Counted from the stretch's first letter, positions 36,455 to 46,242 are shown. The stretch is DNA of 64,000 bases from Acetobacter garciniae (GCF_017377735.1 NZ_JAFVMH010000001.1:62001-126000), one strand, 5' to 3'. A program made the numbers and translations. Notes: generated by a model from the sequence alone, not told the origin.

Positions 36455-37243
36455 ATGCAGCGGTGTCTTGTCATACTCGGCCAGGTCGAACAGGCCCACG
36501 GACTTCTGGACATGGCGGCCCAGGTCATGGCCCGTGTGGGGGGCACGCGCATGGACGTGCTGGCCGCGCGCGAACCCGCAGGGGGCCAGCCCGACCAGGC
36601 CCCGCATGAGGACCAGCGCCAATGGGCCGACAACCTGCACGCGGTGTTCCGCCAATGGAAAGAGCGGGCCTACGGGGCGGGCACATGGCGGCCCGACCAG
36701 GTCGAGGTCAACTGGCTGGACCCCGAAATTACCGTGGACCGTATCATAGGCGGCTACGGCAAGGATGCGGACCTGCTGATCCTGGGCTTTCCCGACCCGC
36801 GCGATTCCGGGCAGAAACGGGCCGCCACCCGTGCAGCCATTTTCGAGACCGGCCGCCCCGTCCTGTTCGTGCCACCTTTCTGGGAACGCCCGAGCGGGGA
36901 CCGTATCTTCCTGGCCTGGAAAGACACGCCCGGCTGCCGCCTTGCCTTTACCGCCGCGCGATCCTTCCTGCGCTTTGCCAAGAGCGTGACCGTTCTCGTG
37001 CCCGTGGGGGGCACGCTACCGCTCGACGTCCTGCCCGGGGTGAGCCCTGTCATTCGCGAACTGCCCCCCACGGACAGCGCCACCCAGGCAGGGCGGACCA
37101 TTCTGGACATGGCCCATGCCGACCAGGCGGATATGCTGGTCATGGGCGGGTATGAACATGGCGCGCTCTATAACCGGCTGATGGGCAGTGTTACGGACGA
37201 AATCCTCTCCCAACCCGATCTGCCGGTGCTGCTCCAGCACTGA
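36455..37243 (+). CDS. Tandem universal stress protein (Usp) domain protein
   Basis: 262 residues from ATG 36455, two UspA-like folds. The first reads CLVILGQVEQAHGLLDMAAQ to about 140; the second starts near DRIFLAWKDTPGC and ends with MLVMGGYEHGALYNRLMGSV. The C-terminal G-x2-G-x9-G-S/T nucleotide motif is only approximate. Likely a cytoplasmic stress-response protein. The gene is convergent with the OPT transporter, 23 bp apart. Confidence 0.85.
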   Translation: MQRCLVILGQVEQAHGLLDMAAQVMARVGGTRMDVLAAREPAGGQPDQAPHEDQRQWADNLHAVFRQWKERAYGAGTWRPDQVEVNWLDPEITVDRIIGGYGKDADLLILGFPDPRDSGQKRAATRAAIFETGRPVLFVPPFWERPSGDRIFLAWKDTPGCRLAFTAARSFLRFAKSVTVLVPVGGTLPLDVLPGVSPVIRELPPTDSATQAGRTILDMAHADQADMLVMGGYEHGALYNRLMGSVTDEILSQPDLPVLLQH

Positions 37244-37266
37244 AAGCCGCCCTTCGCAGGCAGGCC

Positions 37267-39231
37267 CTAGGCGCCATCCGTGGCGGAGCGGATGGTCTGG
37301 CGGGCGAACCACCAGCAGATGGCGCAGAACGCCCCCGCCGCCAGAAGGGTCGGCAGGCCCGATGGCAGCCAGCCCGCGATGGACAGGGCGTTGTCGCGCC
37401 CCAATGCGCCGGACAGCACGGCCAGGGCAACCCCGGTCAGGCTTTCGCCCACGATAAAGCCCGAGGCCAGCATGGTGCCCAGCGTGTCGGCATGGCTCGG
37501 CGGTGGCGCGTCCTTGGGCCTGCGGTGCTTTATGGCGCGGTGGATCCCCCAGCCCAGAACGGCCCCCACCGCCAGCGTCATGCTGACGGAGGCCGGCAGG
37601 TAAAGCCCAACGGCCACTCCCAATGGCGGAAGCGACAGGCCACGGCGGCGCAGCACGATATCCAGCCCGATCAGCCCGCAGCCCAGGGCAAGGCCCATGC
37701 ACAGCATGCTCGAATCCAGCGTATGGGTGAAAATGCCCTGCGTAATCATGGCAATCAGCGCGGGCTGGGGGGCGGCCAGCGCGTGGGTGGGGTCCATGCC
37801 GGGGCGCGGCATGGCGCCGACAAAGCCGTAGGCCTGGTAAAGCAGGTTCAGCACGGGCGGAATAATGGCCGCCCCCGCGACGCAGCCGACAATCAGCACG
37901 GCTTCCTGCTTCCAGGGAGAGGCACCGACCAGTTGCCCGGTCTTGAGGTCCTGAAGATTGTCGTTGGAAATGGCCACTGTCGCCGTCATGGCGGACAGGA
38001 CCAGAATGGTGAAGGCGGTGGCCAGTTTCTGCCCGTCCATCAGCAGGGCGGGCGGGGTCAGGCCCAGCACTTCCATGGCCAGGATCATCAGCGTGCAGAT
38101 GACCGCCCCCACAATGACAATGCCCGAAATGGGGGAGGAGGAAGACCCCACAATGCCCGCCATATAGCCGCAGGCCGCCGCCATCATGAAGCCGAACACC
38201 ACGCAGAACAGCACGGCCGCCCCCACCAGCGGCCAGAACCCTTGGGTCAGCGGCGCCAGGAAGGCCGCGAACAGCCCCGCCAGCAGCACCACGCATAACA
38301 GCAGCAGCACGCCCATGCTGCGCGGCGAAAGGTCTTTTTGCGCGTCATCCACATGGCCCGCATGGCTCAGCACCATGGAGCGCAGGCCACGCAGCACGGG
38401 GGGCAGAAGCTCCACCAGCGTCCAGAGTGCGGCAATGGCAATGGCCCCCGCCCCGATGAAGCGGACCTTGTGCAGCCAGATATCATGCGCGAAGGCGGCG
38501 GCGGGCAGGTGCTCGGGGTTGGGCAGGTGCGCACTCAGCCACGGTACCGCAATCCCCCAGGCCAGTATGCCGCCAAGCAGCATGGCCAGCCCGCCCGCCA
38601 GCCCCACAAGGTAGCCAGCCCCGATCAGGGCAAGAGAAAAACCGGCCGAAAGCTGAAAAACCGTCGCTCCCGCCGTGGCCGTCAGGGAAAGCGTATCCGA
38701 AAACAGGCGCAGCGCCCCGCTACAGAACGAAAATGCGGCCGAAACCACGCCCCCGCCTATCAGGGCCCGCAGGCCCTTGCTGTGCCCCGCCCTGGCCCCC
38801 ACGCGCAGGATTTCGGCGGCGGCAACGCCTTCGGGGTAGGGCAGGGGGCTGTGCGTGACCAGCGCATGGCGCAGCGGAATGGTGAACACAACGCCCAGAA
38901 CGCCCCCCGCAAGCGAAATGCCCGCCGTCTGCCAGTAGGGAAAATCCTGCCACAGCCCGGTCATGATCAGGCCGGGAAATGTCGCGAACACGCAAGAGAG
39001 CGTGCCCGCCGCCGAAGCCTGGCTCTGCACCATGTTGTTTTCGAGAATGGTGCCCCCGCCCAGCATGCGCAGCACCGCCATGGAAATGACCGCAGCAGGA
39101 ATGGAAGAAGCAAAGGTCAGCCCGATCCGCAGCCCCAGATACACGTTGGAGGCGGTGAAGATGACGGTGATGATCGCACCCAGGACAAGGCCGCGCAGGG
39201 TAATTTCCCGTCGGGGTGTCGATACGCTCAT
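37267..39231 (-). CDS. OPT-family oligopeptide/metal-chelate transporter
   Basis: 654 residues, about 15 hydrophobic helices. The N-terminal TLRGLVLGAIITVIFTASNVYLGLRIG and GTILENNMVQSQASAAGT are the strongest OPT signatures (each quoted in part here), and LVGASPWKQEAVL near residue 435 is also typical. OPT proteins import peptides, glutathione or siderophore-like metal complexes by proton symport. It is a single gene with no adjacent peptidase. Confidence 0.92.
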   Translation of the reverse strand: MSVSTPRREITLRGLVLGAIITVIFTASNVYLGLRIGLTFASSIPAAVISMAVLRMLGGGTILENNMVQSQASAAGTLSCVFATFPGLIMTGLWQDFPYWQTAGISLAGGVLGVVFTIPLRHALVTHSPLPYPEGVAAAEILRVGARAGHSKGLRALIGGGVVSAAFSFCSGALRLFSDTLSLTATAGATVFQLSAGFSLALIGAGYLVGLAGGLAMLLGGILAWGIAVPWLSAHLPNPEHLPAAAFAHDIWLHKVRFIGAGAIAIAALWTLVELLPPVLRGLRSMVLSHAGHVDDAQKDLSPRSMGVLLLLCVVLLAGLFAAFLAPLTQGFWPLVGAAVLFCVVFGFMMAAACGYMAGIVGSSSSPISGIVIVGAVICTLMILAMEVLGLTPPALLMDGQKLATAFTILVLSAMTATVAISNDNLQDLKTGQLVGASPWKQEAVLIVGCVAGAAIIPPVLNLLYQAYGFVGAMPRPGMDPTHALAAPQPALIAMITQGIFTHTLDSSMLCMGLALGCGLIGLDIVLRRRGLSLPPLGVAVGLYLPASVSMTLAVGAVLGWGIHRAIKHRRPKDAPPPSHADTLGTMLASGFIVGESLTGVALAVLSGALGRDNALSIAGWLPSGLPTLLAAGAFCAICWWFARQTIRSATDGA

Positions 39232-39345
39232 GCCTATGGCCCCTGTCGCTCAAAACAATCGGGGAGCGCGCAGGTGGCTCCCGTTCCATCTCATGTCGTC
39301 TTCCGCATTAGGATGGAACGGGGGTTTTGTCTGTACTGCAAAGGG

Positions 39346-41289
39346 TCAGAATGTCAGTTCCAGGTTGCTCTGCACGAACGCGCCGGAGGAACCGCCATCG
39401 CGGATCAGGGTTTTCGAGGCGAAAATATACTCTCCATCGATACTGAGCGTGATGTGGCGGGTGGCGCGCCAGGTAAAGCTGGCCTGGGGCATGGTGGCGA
39501 CATAAGCCCCGTGCGGGCGGTATTTGTAGAAGGCCGTGCCCGACGCATAGATCGCGTCATCCACGCTGTTACGCCAGATGGCGGGCACTTTCATGAGCAG
39601 GGTCGTATTGGTCGTGGGGGATACGGTCGCGATCGGCCCGGCGGTGATGATGTTGGACTGGCCGATATAGGTGCTGATATCCAGATAGTAGGCGCTGGGC
39701 ACGAAGGGCGACATGAAGTTGCCCCATGAACTGGTCTGGCTCTTGTTCATGTTCCCGCCCGACACGTCGTCCACCTGCACGCCCACGACGGGGTTGCCCG
39801 GCCAGTGCGAAAACCGCCACGACAGCGTGGCGTCGATCGCGTAGGCCGAAACGGAGCGGTTCAGGCCGGTTGTGGTGGCCTGGAAACCACCGCCCTGCCA
39901 CATGCCACCCACCGAGAATTCGATCGGCCCGGCATTCCCCCAGATGCGCGAACCCGGCGTGTAGCGATGCGTCGCCCCGGCAATGGAACTGGTTGCGGTC
40001 GGTATGGACACATTGGCGATGTCGAAGCCCAGGAAGAACGTATCGACAAAAATCTGGCTGTTGCGGCTCATGAACCGGAACTTGGGCAGCGCATAGGATG
40101 TGTACGCACCGTAAAGCCGGGTCTTCCAGTTCACCTGGTCGTGGAAAATGCCGGGTGGCGCGTTGTTGGTCATCAGCAGGTCAAAGACGTCGAGACGAAA
40201 ATTCTTCCAGAAGGCATAGCCGCGCAGGCCGTTCCACGAATAGGGAATGGAAGGGTACACGCTGCCTGCCGTAAAATAGGGTGGCGCGTCCAGGAAGGTC
40301 ATGCGTCCGGCCATGCCGCCCACCGTCGCCCCCAGGATATTGCCGCGCACTTCGATAAAGGCCTGCTGAGCATCGAGATTGCTGCGCCACCGGCCCCCGG
40401 CATAGCCGTAGTAATTGATACCGGCTGCCTGCCCGCTCATCAGCTCGCCATACAGCCGTACATGTTCGCCCAGATGCAGGTCGGCCCCCAGGTTGGAGCG
40501 GTAGTTGTTACGATAGGCCGGGGTGGTTTTCGTCGCCCCGAAACCCGCGCGCTGGTCGTAGAAATTATGCTGGCGGAAGTTGCCGCTGAAGGTGAGGTAA
40601 ATATCCCCCTCGTCATTCAGGGCGATGTATTTGAGCGGGTCCATGAAATCGATGCGGTTGCGCTTGTCGCGCAGGTTCGACCAGTCCTCCGCCCAGCGGG
40701 AGACGGCGTAATACCCCACCGTGCCGAACCCGGCCGCAGCCCCCGTATTGGCGTTGAACACCCCCCAGGGCCCCTGGTGCAGCAGGGATGAAGGCAGGGG
40801 GCGCAGTTCCAGCGCCTGGGGCTGGCCATAGGCTTCGGGGCGGCTGGTCAGGGGCGGCAGCAGGCTGGGGTTGTTCCACGACCCGCGCGGGGGCGTGGTC
40901 CCGTTCGTGCCCTGTGCCGGTGCGGTGCCATTGGGCGTGGCGGTGCCATTCGCGCCAGGGGTCTGCGGTGTGGTCTGCGTCGTGGTCGAGGTGGTGACCG
41001 TGGCCTGCGCGGGCTGGGACTTTGGCGCGGGCGTGGTGTGGGAATATTGCAGATGGCCCGCCTGGGGCGCCGTTTCCGCCCAGGCTGGCATGGCGTTCAG
41101 GCACAAAAGGGCCGAGCTGCCCGCCAGCAGGGCAACCAGGCTGCGCCGGTAAGGAGCCACCCCGTGGCGCGAAATCCCGCAGGGGCGGAATGTCCATGAA
41201 AAGGGGGCGACAGGACTGGACCGGACAGGGGGGCTGGGGGTGGTGGATGAATTCCCGTCAGGAGAGGAAAAGCCGCAATTTGTAGACAT
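39346..41289 (-). CDS. Alginate export (AlgE-like) family outer membrane protein
   Basis: Up to 647 residues. The C-terminal half is a beta-barrel in the alginate-export family layout: WAEDWSNLRDKRNRIDFMDP then LKYIALNDEG, alternating strands, and C-terminal Phe (SNLELTF). A Thr/Ala/Pro/Asn-rich linker covers about 75-150. The start is unsure: ATG 41289 puts a 48-residue polar leader before the signal peptide, while GTG 41160 starts it directly (VAPYRRSLVALLAG). Substrate unknown; export of an acidic polysaccharide or a porin role is possible. Divergent orientation from nothing close; AT-rich promoter upstream. Confidence 0.8.
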   Translation of the reverse strand: MSTNCGFSSPDGNSSTTPSPPVRSSPVAPFSWTFRPCGISRHGVAPYRRSLVALLAGSSALLCLNAMPAWAETAPQAGHLQYSHTTPAPKSQPAQATVTTSTTTQTTPQTPGANGTATPNGTAPAQGTNGTTPPRGSWNNPSLLPPLTSRPEAYGQPQALELRPLPSSLLHQGPWGVFNANTGAAAGFGTVGYYAVSRWAEDWSNLRDKRNRIDFMDPLKYIALNDEGDIYLTFSGNFRQHNFYDQRAGFGATKTTPAYRNNYRSNLGADLHLGEHVRLYGELMSGQAAGINYYGYAGGRWRSNLDAQQAFIEVRGNILGATVGGMAGRMTFLDAPPYFTAGSVYPSIPYSWNGLRGYAFWKNFRLDVFDLLMTNNAPPGIFHDQVNWKTRLYGAYTSYALPKFRFMSRNSQIFVDTFFLGFDIANVSIPTATSSIAGATHRYTPGSRIWGNAGPIEFSVGGMWQGGGFQATTTGLNRSVSAYAIDATLSWRFSHWPGNPVVGVQVDDVSGGNMNKSQTSSWGNFMSPFVPSAYYLDISTYIGQSNIITAGPIATVSPTTNTTLLMKVPAIWRNSVDDAIYASGTAFYKYRPHGAYVATMPQASFTWRATRHITLSIDGEYIFASKTLIRDGGSSGAFVQSNLELTF

Positions 41290-41496
41290 GGGCCTGAGTC
41301 TCTTCTTGTTATTTTTTTTGGTTTATATGCCATTCAAAATATGAATGACTTATATCCGTATAATGGTGTAAAATGGTCAAATGTCATATCGCATTTGCGT
41401 GTAGGACATCACTAAGTGTTTACACAAACGTGTATTGATTTTCAATAATTACAAAAAGATGAACGGGATCGGAGAAATATTGCGCTTAGCCGCGCA

Positions 41497-42072
41497 TTAA
41501 CTTTCTGCCAGGCTGTTCAGGCACGTTTTTACCCGCATGCGCAGCCCCCAGTCATGGACAGACGCCACGGCCTTGCGGGCGCTGATCCGCCATGCGGTAT
41601 CCATGCCCCGGGTCGAACAGATGGCGCGCGTATCGCCGAGGGACGAAGCCGAATCGCGCAAGGTGCTCAGCACCGTCTGCGCCTGATAGGGCAGGGCCGC
41701 CTTCATGCTCAGGCGCAGCAGGGCTGCCGTTGGCGCGTCGGCCTTGGGCAGCAGGAGGGAGAGGGCCCGTTCCGCATCGCGCTGGCCGGTGGAAAGCCCC
41801 AGCACGATCTCCTTCCACTGGCGGCGGCGTGACAGGGTTTGCGCGGTCCGCGTCGCACCGTCATGGGCGATCATGCCCAGCACCTGCGTTGTGCCGGTCT
41901 TGTGGGGCGGCGCTACAGGATGGGGGCCCTGTGTCGCCAGCAGGCATGACCCGCCCGCCACGCTGAACAATCCGGCAATTAAAAAAATACGCGCGCTTGG
42001 CAAGGCCGGTCTCTCTTCCAATGTATGGGAGCACGCGAAACGTCGGACGCAGGGGGCAGGACGGATTTTCAT
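41497..42072 (-). CDS. Hypothetical protein with N-terminal signal or membrane anchor
   Basis: 191 residues from ATG 42072; a TTG at 42126 is less likely. One hydrophobic segment (IFLIAGLFSVAGGSCLLAT, about 28-46) is followed by a helical part (RRQWKEIVLGLSTGQRDAER) with a cysteine pair near the C-terminus (AICSTRG, KTCLNSL). Probably periplasmic. No family recognised. Confidence 0.55.
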   Translation of the reverse strand: MKIRPAPCVRRFACSHTLEERPALPSARIFLIAGLFSVAGGSCLLATQGPHPVAPPHKTGTTQVLGMIAHDGATRTAQTLSRRRQWKEIVLGLSTGQRDAERALSLLLPKADAPTAALLRLSMKAALPYQAQTVLSTLRDSASSLGDTRAICSTRGMDTAWRISARKAVASVHDWGLRMRVKTCLNSLAES

Positions 42073-42392
42073 CCAGGGCTTGCGGCGTGGGCGTTGCTCC
42101 AATGCCCAGACCCGGAAGGCCTTCAATCCGCCTGTTCGGTCCCTGCAATCCTTCCCGGCCCTCCAGCGTTGATTTCCAATGCACCCTCCAGGCCACTGGA
42201 CAGGGGGAAAGTGGCGGCGAAAGGGCGGCGCTGCGGAAAGGTTGCGGCAGTTGCGGGAGTTGGCCTATAGCGTGCGGGACAGATTGGAAAATGGCCGACA
42301 CACCCTGACTTGCCCGGCCCCTGCACGCGGGGGCCTGCCTGTGCGCAGGCCTGTGTCGGACACCGTTTTTGGCTCCGTAAGGAATGGATTTT
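42073..42392. other. 320-bp divergent intergenic region
   Basis: Between the minus-strand unknown gene and the plus-strand DUF3126 gene. GC-rich with no convincing gene. Promoters for both must lie here. No operator or RNA recognised. Confidence 0.4.
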
Positions 42393-42623
42393 ATGAGCGC
42401 TACTCTTTCGACCTCGGAAATTGCCCGCCTGCAGACCGCATTGCGCCGCCTGCTGGGTGCCAAGGACCTGACCGTCAACCCCGCGCCGCGTTCGGGCATG
42501 TCGGTCGAACTGGCAGTCAATGGCGAGGTCATCGGCACGATCCACCGTGACGATGAGGACGGTGATGTTTCCTACGCCGTCAACATGGTCGTTCTGGAAG
42601 AAGATCTCCCCCCCGCCAAATAA
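42393..42623 (+). CDS. DUF3126 family small protein
   Basis: 76 residues from ATG 42393; TAAGGA (42378-42383) is spaced for this ATG and abuts the in-frame one at 42384. The sequence STSEIARLQTALRRLLGAKD and YAVNMVVLEEDLP fits DUF3126, a small alpha+beta protein limited to Alphaproteobacteria. Function unknown. Single gene, no membrane segment. Confidence 0.88.
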   Translation: MSATLSTSEIARLQTALRRLLGAKDLTVNPAPRSGMSVELAVNGEVIGTIHRDDEDGDVSYAVNMVVLEEDLPPAK

Positions 42624-42908
42624 GCGCTACGGCGTGCGGGGCTGCTGCCCTTGCCGCAGGCATGGGCACGCCTGCCACCCAAAGGGGCGTGGCCGCAATG
42701 ACCTGCCGTGCAAAATGGGGAATGCACCAAAAGCCAGGTGCGCGACCCCTGCGCCTTATGCCCTTGAGCGTGGCCGCAATCGGCCTGTTTGATATGTGAA
42801 AATATTCAGCGCTCGCCTGATCTGGCCTGCCGTCCTGCAGGCACCCTGCGCCAGAATGCCGCACGCCGTGCAATGGGGCGTGGGCTCGGGCGGCAAGGTT
42901 ATCGCTTT

Positions 42909-43553
42909 TCAGGCATTATGTGGCGCGGTTGCGGCCTGCACCACTGTCCCGCGTGAGACGGGGAATTCCACCGCGGTTATTTTCCAGTGCCATCCTTCGA
43001 TCCGCATCTGGATGCGCAGCGGCGTGTCATGTTCATGGCCGGGCAAAGGAACTGCGGCCACGAATTCGTCCGGCCGGGTGAAACGCACGGTCGTGCGCGA
43101 CGCCACGGCCGCGACCGACAGGAGCGAAGGGCGGGTGGGCCCGGCGGTTTCAAGCAGCGCCTGATCCACCAGCGTGCCAAGGTTGGCCTGGTTGACAGAC
43201 GTATCCACCGCGTTGGAGACAGCCGCCCCCGCGAAGGAAGACCCGAATTCCGGCAGTTCGTCCGCTGGCGGTTCGGAGAGCATATGCAGCCCGTTCAACG
43301 CCTGTTTCTTGATCGAGGCGTCCAGGCTCCCCCAGTTGATGACATGGCCCAGGGAGACCATGTCATGGCTGCGCAGATCGGATGCGACCGAAAGCAGTGT
43401 CATGAAAGGGGATGCCAGATAAAGCCCGCACGCCAGGGTTGCTGAAAGAATGCACAGGCGGCGCGCGGTCTGGCCAGCCGTGGCCTGGCTGGTCCGGCGT
43501 GGTGTCAGATCGGCGGGGCTGTTCATGGCCCCGGATTCGGCAATGCTTGCCAT
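42909..43553 (-). CDS. DUF2939-domain membrane-anchored protein
   Basis: 214 residues from ATG 43553 with AGGAGG nine bases upstream. One membrane anchor (LCILSATLACGLYLASPFMT, about 33-52) is followed by the DUF2939 pattern: SLGHVINWGSLDASIKKQA and, at the C-terminus, an RIEGWHWKITAVEFP strand. The domain faces the periplasm. Function unknown. Divergent from moeB with 281 bp between. Confidence 0.85.
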   Translation of the reverse strand: MASIAESGAMNSPADLTPRRTSQATAGQTARRLCILSATLACGLYLASPFMTLLSVASDLRSHDMVSLGHVINWGSLDASIKKQALNGLHMLSEPPADELPEFGSSFAGAAVSNAVDTSVNQANLGTLVDQALLETAGPTRPSLLSVAAVASRTTVRFTRPDEFVAAVPLPGHEHDTPLRIQMRIEGWHWKITAVEFPVSRGTVVQAATAPHNA

Positions 43554-43834
43554 GAGAGCATTCCTCCTATGCGAAGAGAGCGATACTTCCTATAGCAAAC
43601 GCAGATGAGCTATGCATAGTAACATCCGATCTCGATTGTGTTATTACAAAATTATGACGTCGAGAGAGCCTGCCGGTTTCCTGCCAGGGGCGGGGCGCGT
43701 GGAATTTTATCTTCACCTTGCAGGCGTGCGGGGCTACCCCAAGGCGATCGGCCCTGGCCGCGCGGGTGCTGACCTGTTGCGGTGCCCATGGCAGGCTCCC
43801 CCAGGGCAAGAGCCCGGCAGCAAGGACACGGCGT

Positions 43835-44617
43835 ATGGATATTGATCTGTCCGAAGACGAAATTCAGCGTTATTCGCGCCATATCCTGCTGGGTGAAGTC
43901 GGCGGGACAGGGCAGATGGCGCTCAAGGGCGCATCGGTGCTGGTTGTCGGGGCCGGGGGGCTGGGCTCTCCCGTCGCCCTGTACCTGGCCGCAGCCGGCG
44001 TGGGCCGAATCGGCCTTGTGGATGACGACGTGGTGGAACTGTCCAACCTGCAACGCCAGGTGGTGCATGCCACGGCCTCCGTCGGGCAGAAGAAGGTCGC
44101 GTCTGCCCAGGCGCGGCTGGCCGCCCTCAATCCCGAAATCGTGGTGGAGGCGTGGGATACGCGCCTAGACGACAGCACGGCCCCGGACCTTGTCGCCCGT
44201 TACGATCTGGTCTGCGACGGCAGCGATAATTTCACCACCCGCTATGTTGTGAATGCCGCCTGCGCGCGGGCGGCCAGGCCGCTGGTTTCAGCGGCGGTGC
44301 AGCGTTTCGGCGGACAGCTTTCCACCTTCCGTCCCTGGCTGGGCGGGCCGTGTTACCATTGCCTCTACCCCGATCAGGGCGAAATAGACGCCCAAAGCTG
44401 CGGCAATACGGGCGTGCTGGGGGCGGTGACGGGTGTCATGGGCACCTTGCAGGCTACCGAGGCGATCAAGGAAATCACGGGTATCGGCCGGTCCATGCAG
44501 GGCAGGCTGCTGATGTGGGACGCCCTGCAAATGCGTTTTTCCGAAATTGCCCTGGCGCGCGATCCGTCATGTCCCGTCTGCGGGTCCCTTGCGCGGGAAT
44601 GCGACGATGCAGGCTGA
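43835..44617 (+). CDS. moeB: MoeB/ThiF-type adenylyltransferase
   Basis: 260 residues from ATG 43835. Motifs: RYSRHILLGEVGGTGQ (11-27), nucleotide site VGAGGLGSP (38-46), VCDGSDNFTTRY (126-137), Cys189 as probable acceptor, and a zinc site of Cys173/176 (CYHC) and Cys246/249 (CPVC). It adenylates the C-terminal glycine of MoaD or ThiS and lacks the rhodanese domain of long forms, so MoeB is the better fit. Its end overlaps the DsrE-like gene by 11 bases. Confidence 0.9.
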   Translation: MDIDLSEDEIQRYSRHILLGEVGGTGQMALKGASVLVVGAGGLGSPVALYLAAAGVGRIGLVDDDVVELSNLQRQVVHATASVGQKKVASAQARLAALNPEIVVEAWDTRLDDSTAPDLVARYDLVCDGSDNFTTRYVVNAACARAARPLVSAAVQRFGGQLSTFRPWLGGPCYHCLYPDQGEIDAQSCGNTGVLGAVTGVMGTLQATEAIKEITGIGRSMQGRLLMWDALQMRFSEIALARDPSCPVCGSLARECDDAG

Positions 44618-45002
44618 TCTGCCCCCCCGCGGCCTGGCCCTTGTGGTGGTCGAAAACGGGTACGAACGCCTGCATGCAGCCTTCATGCTGGCGGCAACCG
44701 CTGCCGCCCTGGGGCAGGATGTCATTGTGTTTGGCATGGGCGCGGGTGTGGCCGCCTTCAGCCGGGACTGGGGCGGCGTTGCGGGCTTTGGGGAAGGGGA
44801 GGCCCAGCGGGCCCGCGCTGGTGTGGCGGGGCTGGCCGAACTGCGTGACGCGGTGGTGGAAATGGGGGCCTGCCTGATGGTGTGCGACTCCGGCATGAAG
44901 GCAGCCCGTCTGCACCCCGCAAGCCTGCTGGACGGGGTCGCCTGCGTGGGCCTGCCCAGTTTTATGGACCGCGCCGCCCATGCCCGCCAGTTGGTGTTCT
45001 AG
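44607..45002 (+). CDS. DsrE-like protein
   Basis: 131 residues from ATG 44607 inside the end of moeB. The DsrE/F fold is seen in LALVVVENGYERLHAAFMLA, VIVFGMGAGVAAF and LMVCDSGMKAA, with the cysteine at the DsrE catalytic position. Such proteins relay persulfide sulfur; a partner role for the MoeB step (thiocarboxylation of MoaD/ThiS) is inferred from the overlap. No signal peptide. Function otherwise unknown. Confidence 0.8.
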   Translation: MQADLPPRGLALVVVENGYERLHAAFMLAATAAALGQDVIVFGMGAGVAAFSRDWGGVAGFGEGEAQRARAGVAGLAELRDAVVEMGACLMVCDSGMKAARLHPASLLDGVACVGLPSFMDRAAHARQLVF

Positions 45003-45146
45003 GGGCCTATTGCGCGCCCGAGCACGGATTTTGTGCGGGTTTTTGCGCGGTCCCGGCACGCACGATGCCAGGGGGCGTGCGTTTTCCTTTATACAGCGTG
45101 GCAGAGCCTCTTGCTCCGCGCGCGCTCTCTTGGCAGGGATGCAGGC

Positions 45147-46187
45147 ATGACGATCATTCGCTTTTCCCTGCTCGGGCGCATTGCCTCATCGCCGCTTCGG
45201 GTACCTGCCTGTGCGGCAGGTGTGGGGGTGCTGTTGTCCGGGGCCCCGGCCCTGGCCGCAACCACGACGACGGCCACCACAACATCGGCTACCACCGCCA
45301 AGCACAAGCACCATCACCACGCGCATGCGGCGGCTACATCCGCGGGGGCCAAGCCGGCGGCCGGTACGTCGGCCCATGCCAAGGCGGCTGCGGCGCGCAA
45401 GGCCAAGACCCATCCCGCGACAGGCGCGGCCCACAAGGCGGGTGCCCATAACGGTGCGCATAAAAAACATGCCCATGGCGTGGCCACGGCCCACCACCAT
45501 GCGCCGGTTGCGACAGGGGCTGCGGCGGCGGGGGTTGCCGCAGCAGGTGCGGCCGCTGCCGCTGCCGCCCCCGCACCCGATGCGGCCCAGCCGCCGGTAG
45601 CCCAGCCCGACCTGTCCAAGGGCACGGTCACGGGCCTGCCCTTGCCGCGCTATGCTTCCCTGCGGGCGGATGAGGTGAATATGCGCGCGGGCCCCGGGCG
45701 GCGTTTTCCCATATTGTGGGTCTATCATCGGCGTGGCCTGCCCGTGCAGGTCGAGCGTGAGTTCGATGTCTGGCGCCTGGTGGAAGACCAGAGCGGGCAG
45801 AAAGGCTGGGTGCAGCAGGCGACACTGGCGGGCGGGCGCGATTTCCTGGTGCCGGGCGAACCACCGGGAAGTGACGCGCCCATACCCGTCAAGTCCGACC
45901 AGAACGGGGACAGGATCGGCGGGGCGGGGCATATGGACAGCCGCGAGGAAGGAACCGTCGCAACACCTGAAGAAGCAGCCAGGGTCAGCGGGGCCGTCAT
46001 GCTGCGGGCCAGCGCGAGCAATGACAGTGCAATTGTCGCCGTGCTCAAGCCCGGTACGGTCGGCTCCATCAAGGAATGCCCGGCCGGGGCGGGCTGGTGC
46101 CGCGTGTCGGTGCGACAATATGGCGGCTGGGTACCCCGCCAGGCAATCTGGGGTGTGGACGCGCAGGAGACGATCGGCCCGTCATAG
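45147..46187 (+). CDS. Secreted bacterial SH3-domain protein with His/Lys/Ala-rich linker
   Basis: 346 residues from ATG 45147. The signal peptide ends about ALA|AT. A low-complexity region of Thr, His, Lys, Ala, including KHKHHHHAHAA and HKKHAHGVATAHHHAP, runs to about 160. Two SH3-type modules follow: ASLRADEVNMRAGPGRRFPI to about 235 and GAVMLRASASNDSAIVAVL to about 335. The modules resemble those that bind peptidoglycan or cell-wall peptides. The His tracts may bind metal. Independent gene upstream of pyk. Confidence 0.82.
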   Translation: MTIIRFSLLGRIASSPLRVPACAAGVGVLLSGAPALAATTTTATTTSATTAKHKHHHHAHAAATSAGAKPAAGTSAHAKAAAARKAKTHPATGAAHKAGAHNGAHKKHAHGVATAHHHAPVATGAAAAGVAAAGAAAAAAAPAPDAAQPPVAQPDLSKGTVTGLPLPRYASLRADEVNMRAGPGRRFPILWVYHRRGLPVQVEREFDVWRLVEDQSGQKGWVQQATLAGGRDFLVPGEPPGSDAPIPVKSDQNGDRIGGAGHMDSREEGTVATPEEAARVSGAVMLRASASNDSAIVAVLKPGTVGSIKECPAGAGWCRVSVRQYGGWVPRQAIWGVDAQETIGPS

Positions 46188-46242
46188 CGGGTCGGCATTC
46201 CCGGCCTCCCTCCCGGCCCGCATGTGGAGAAAGGACAGGATC

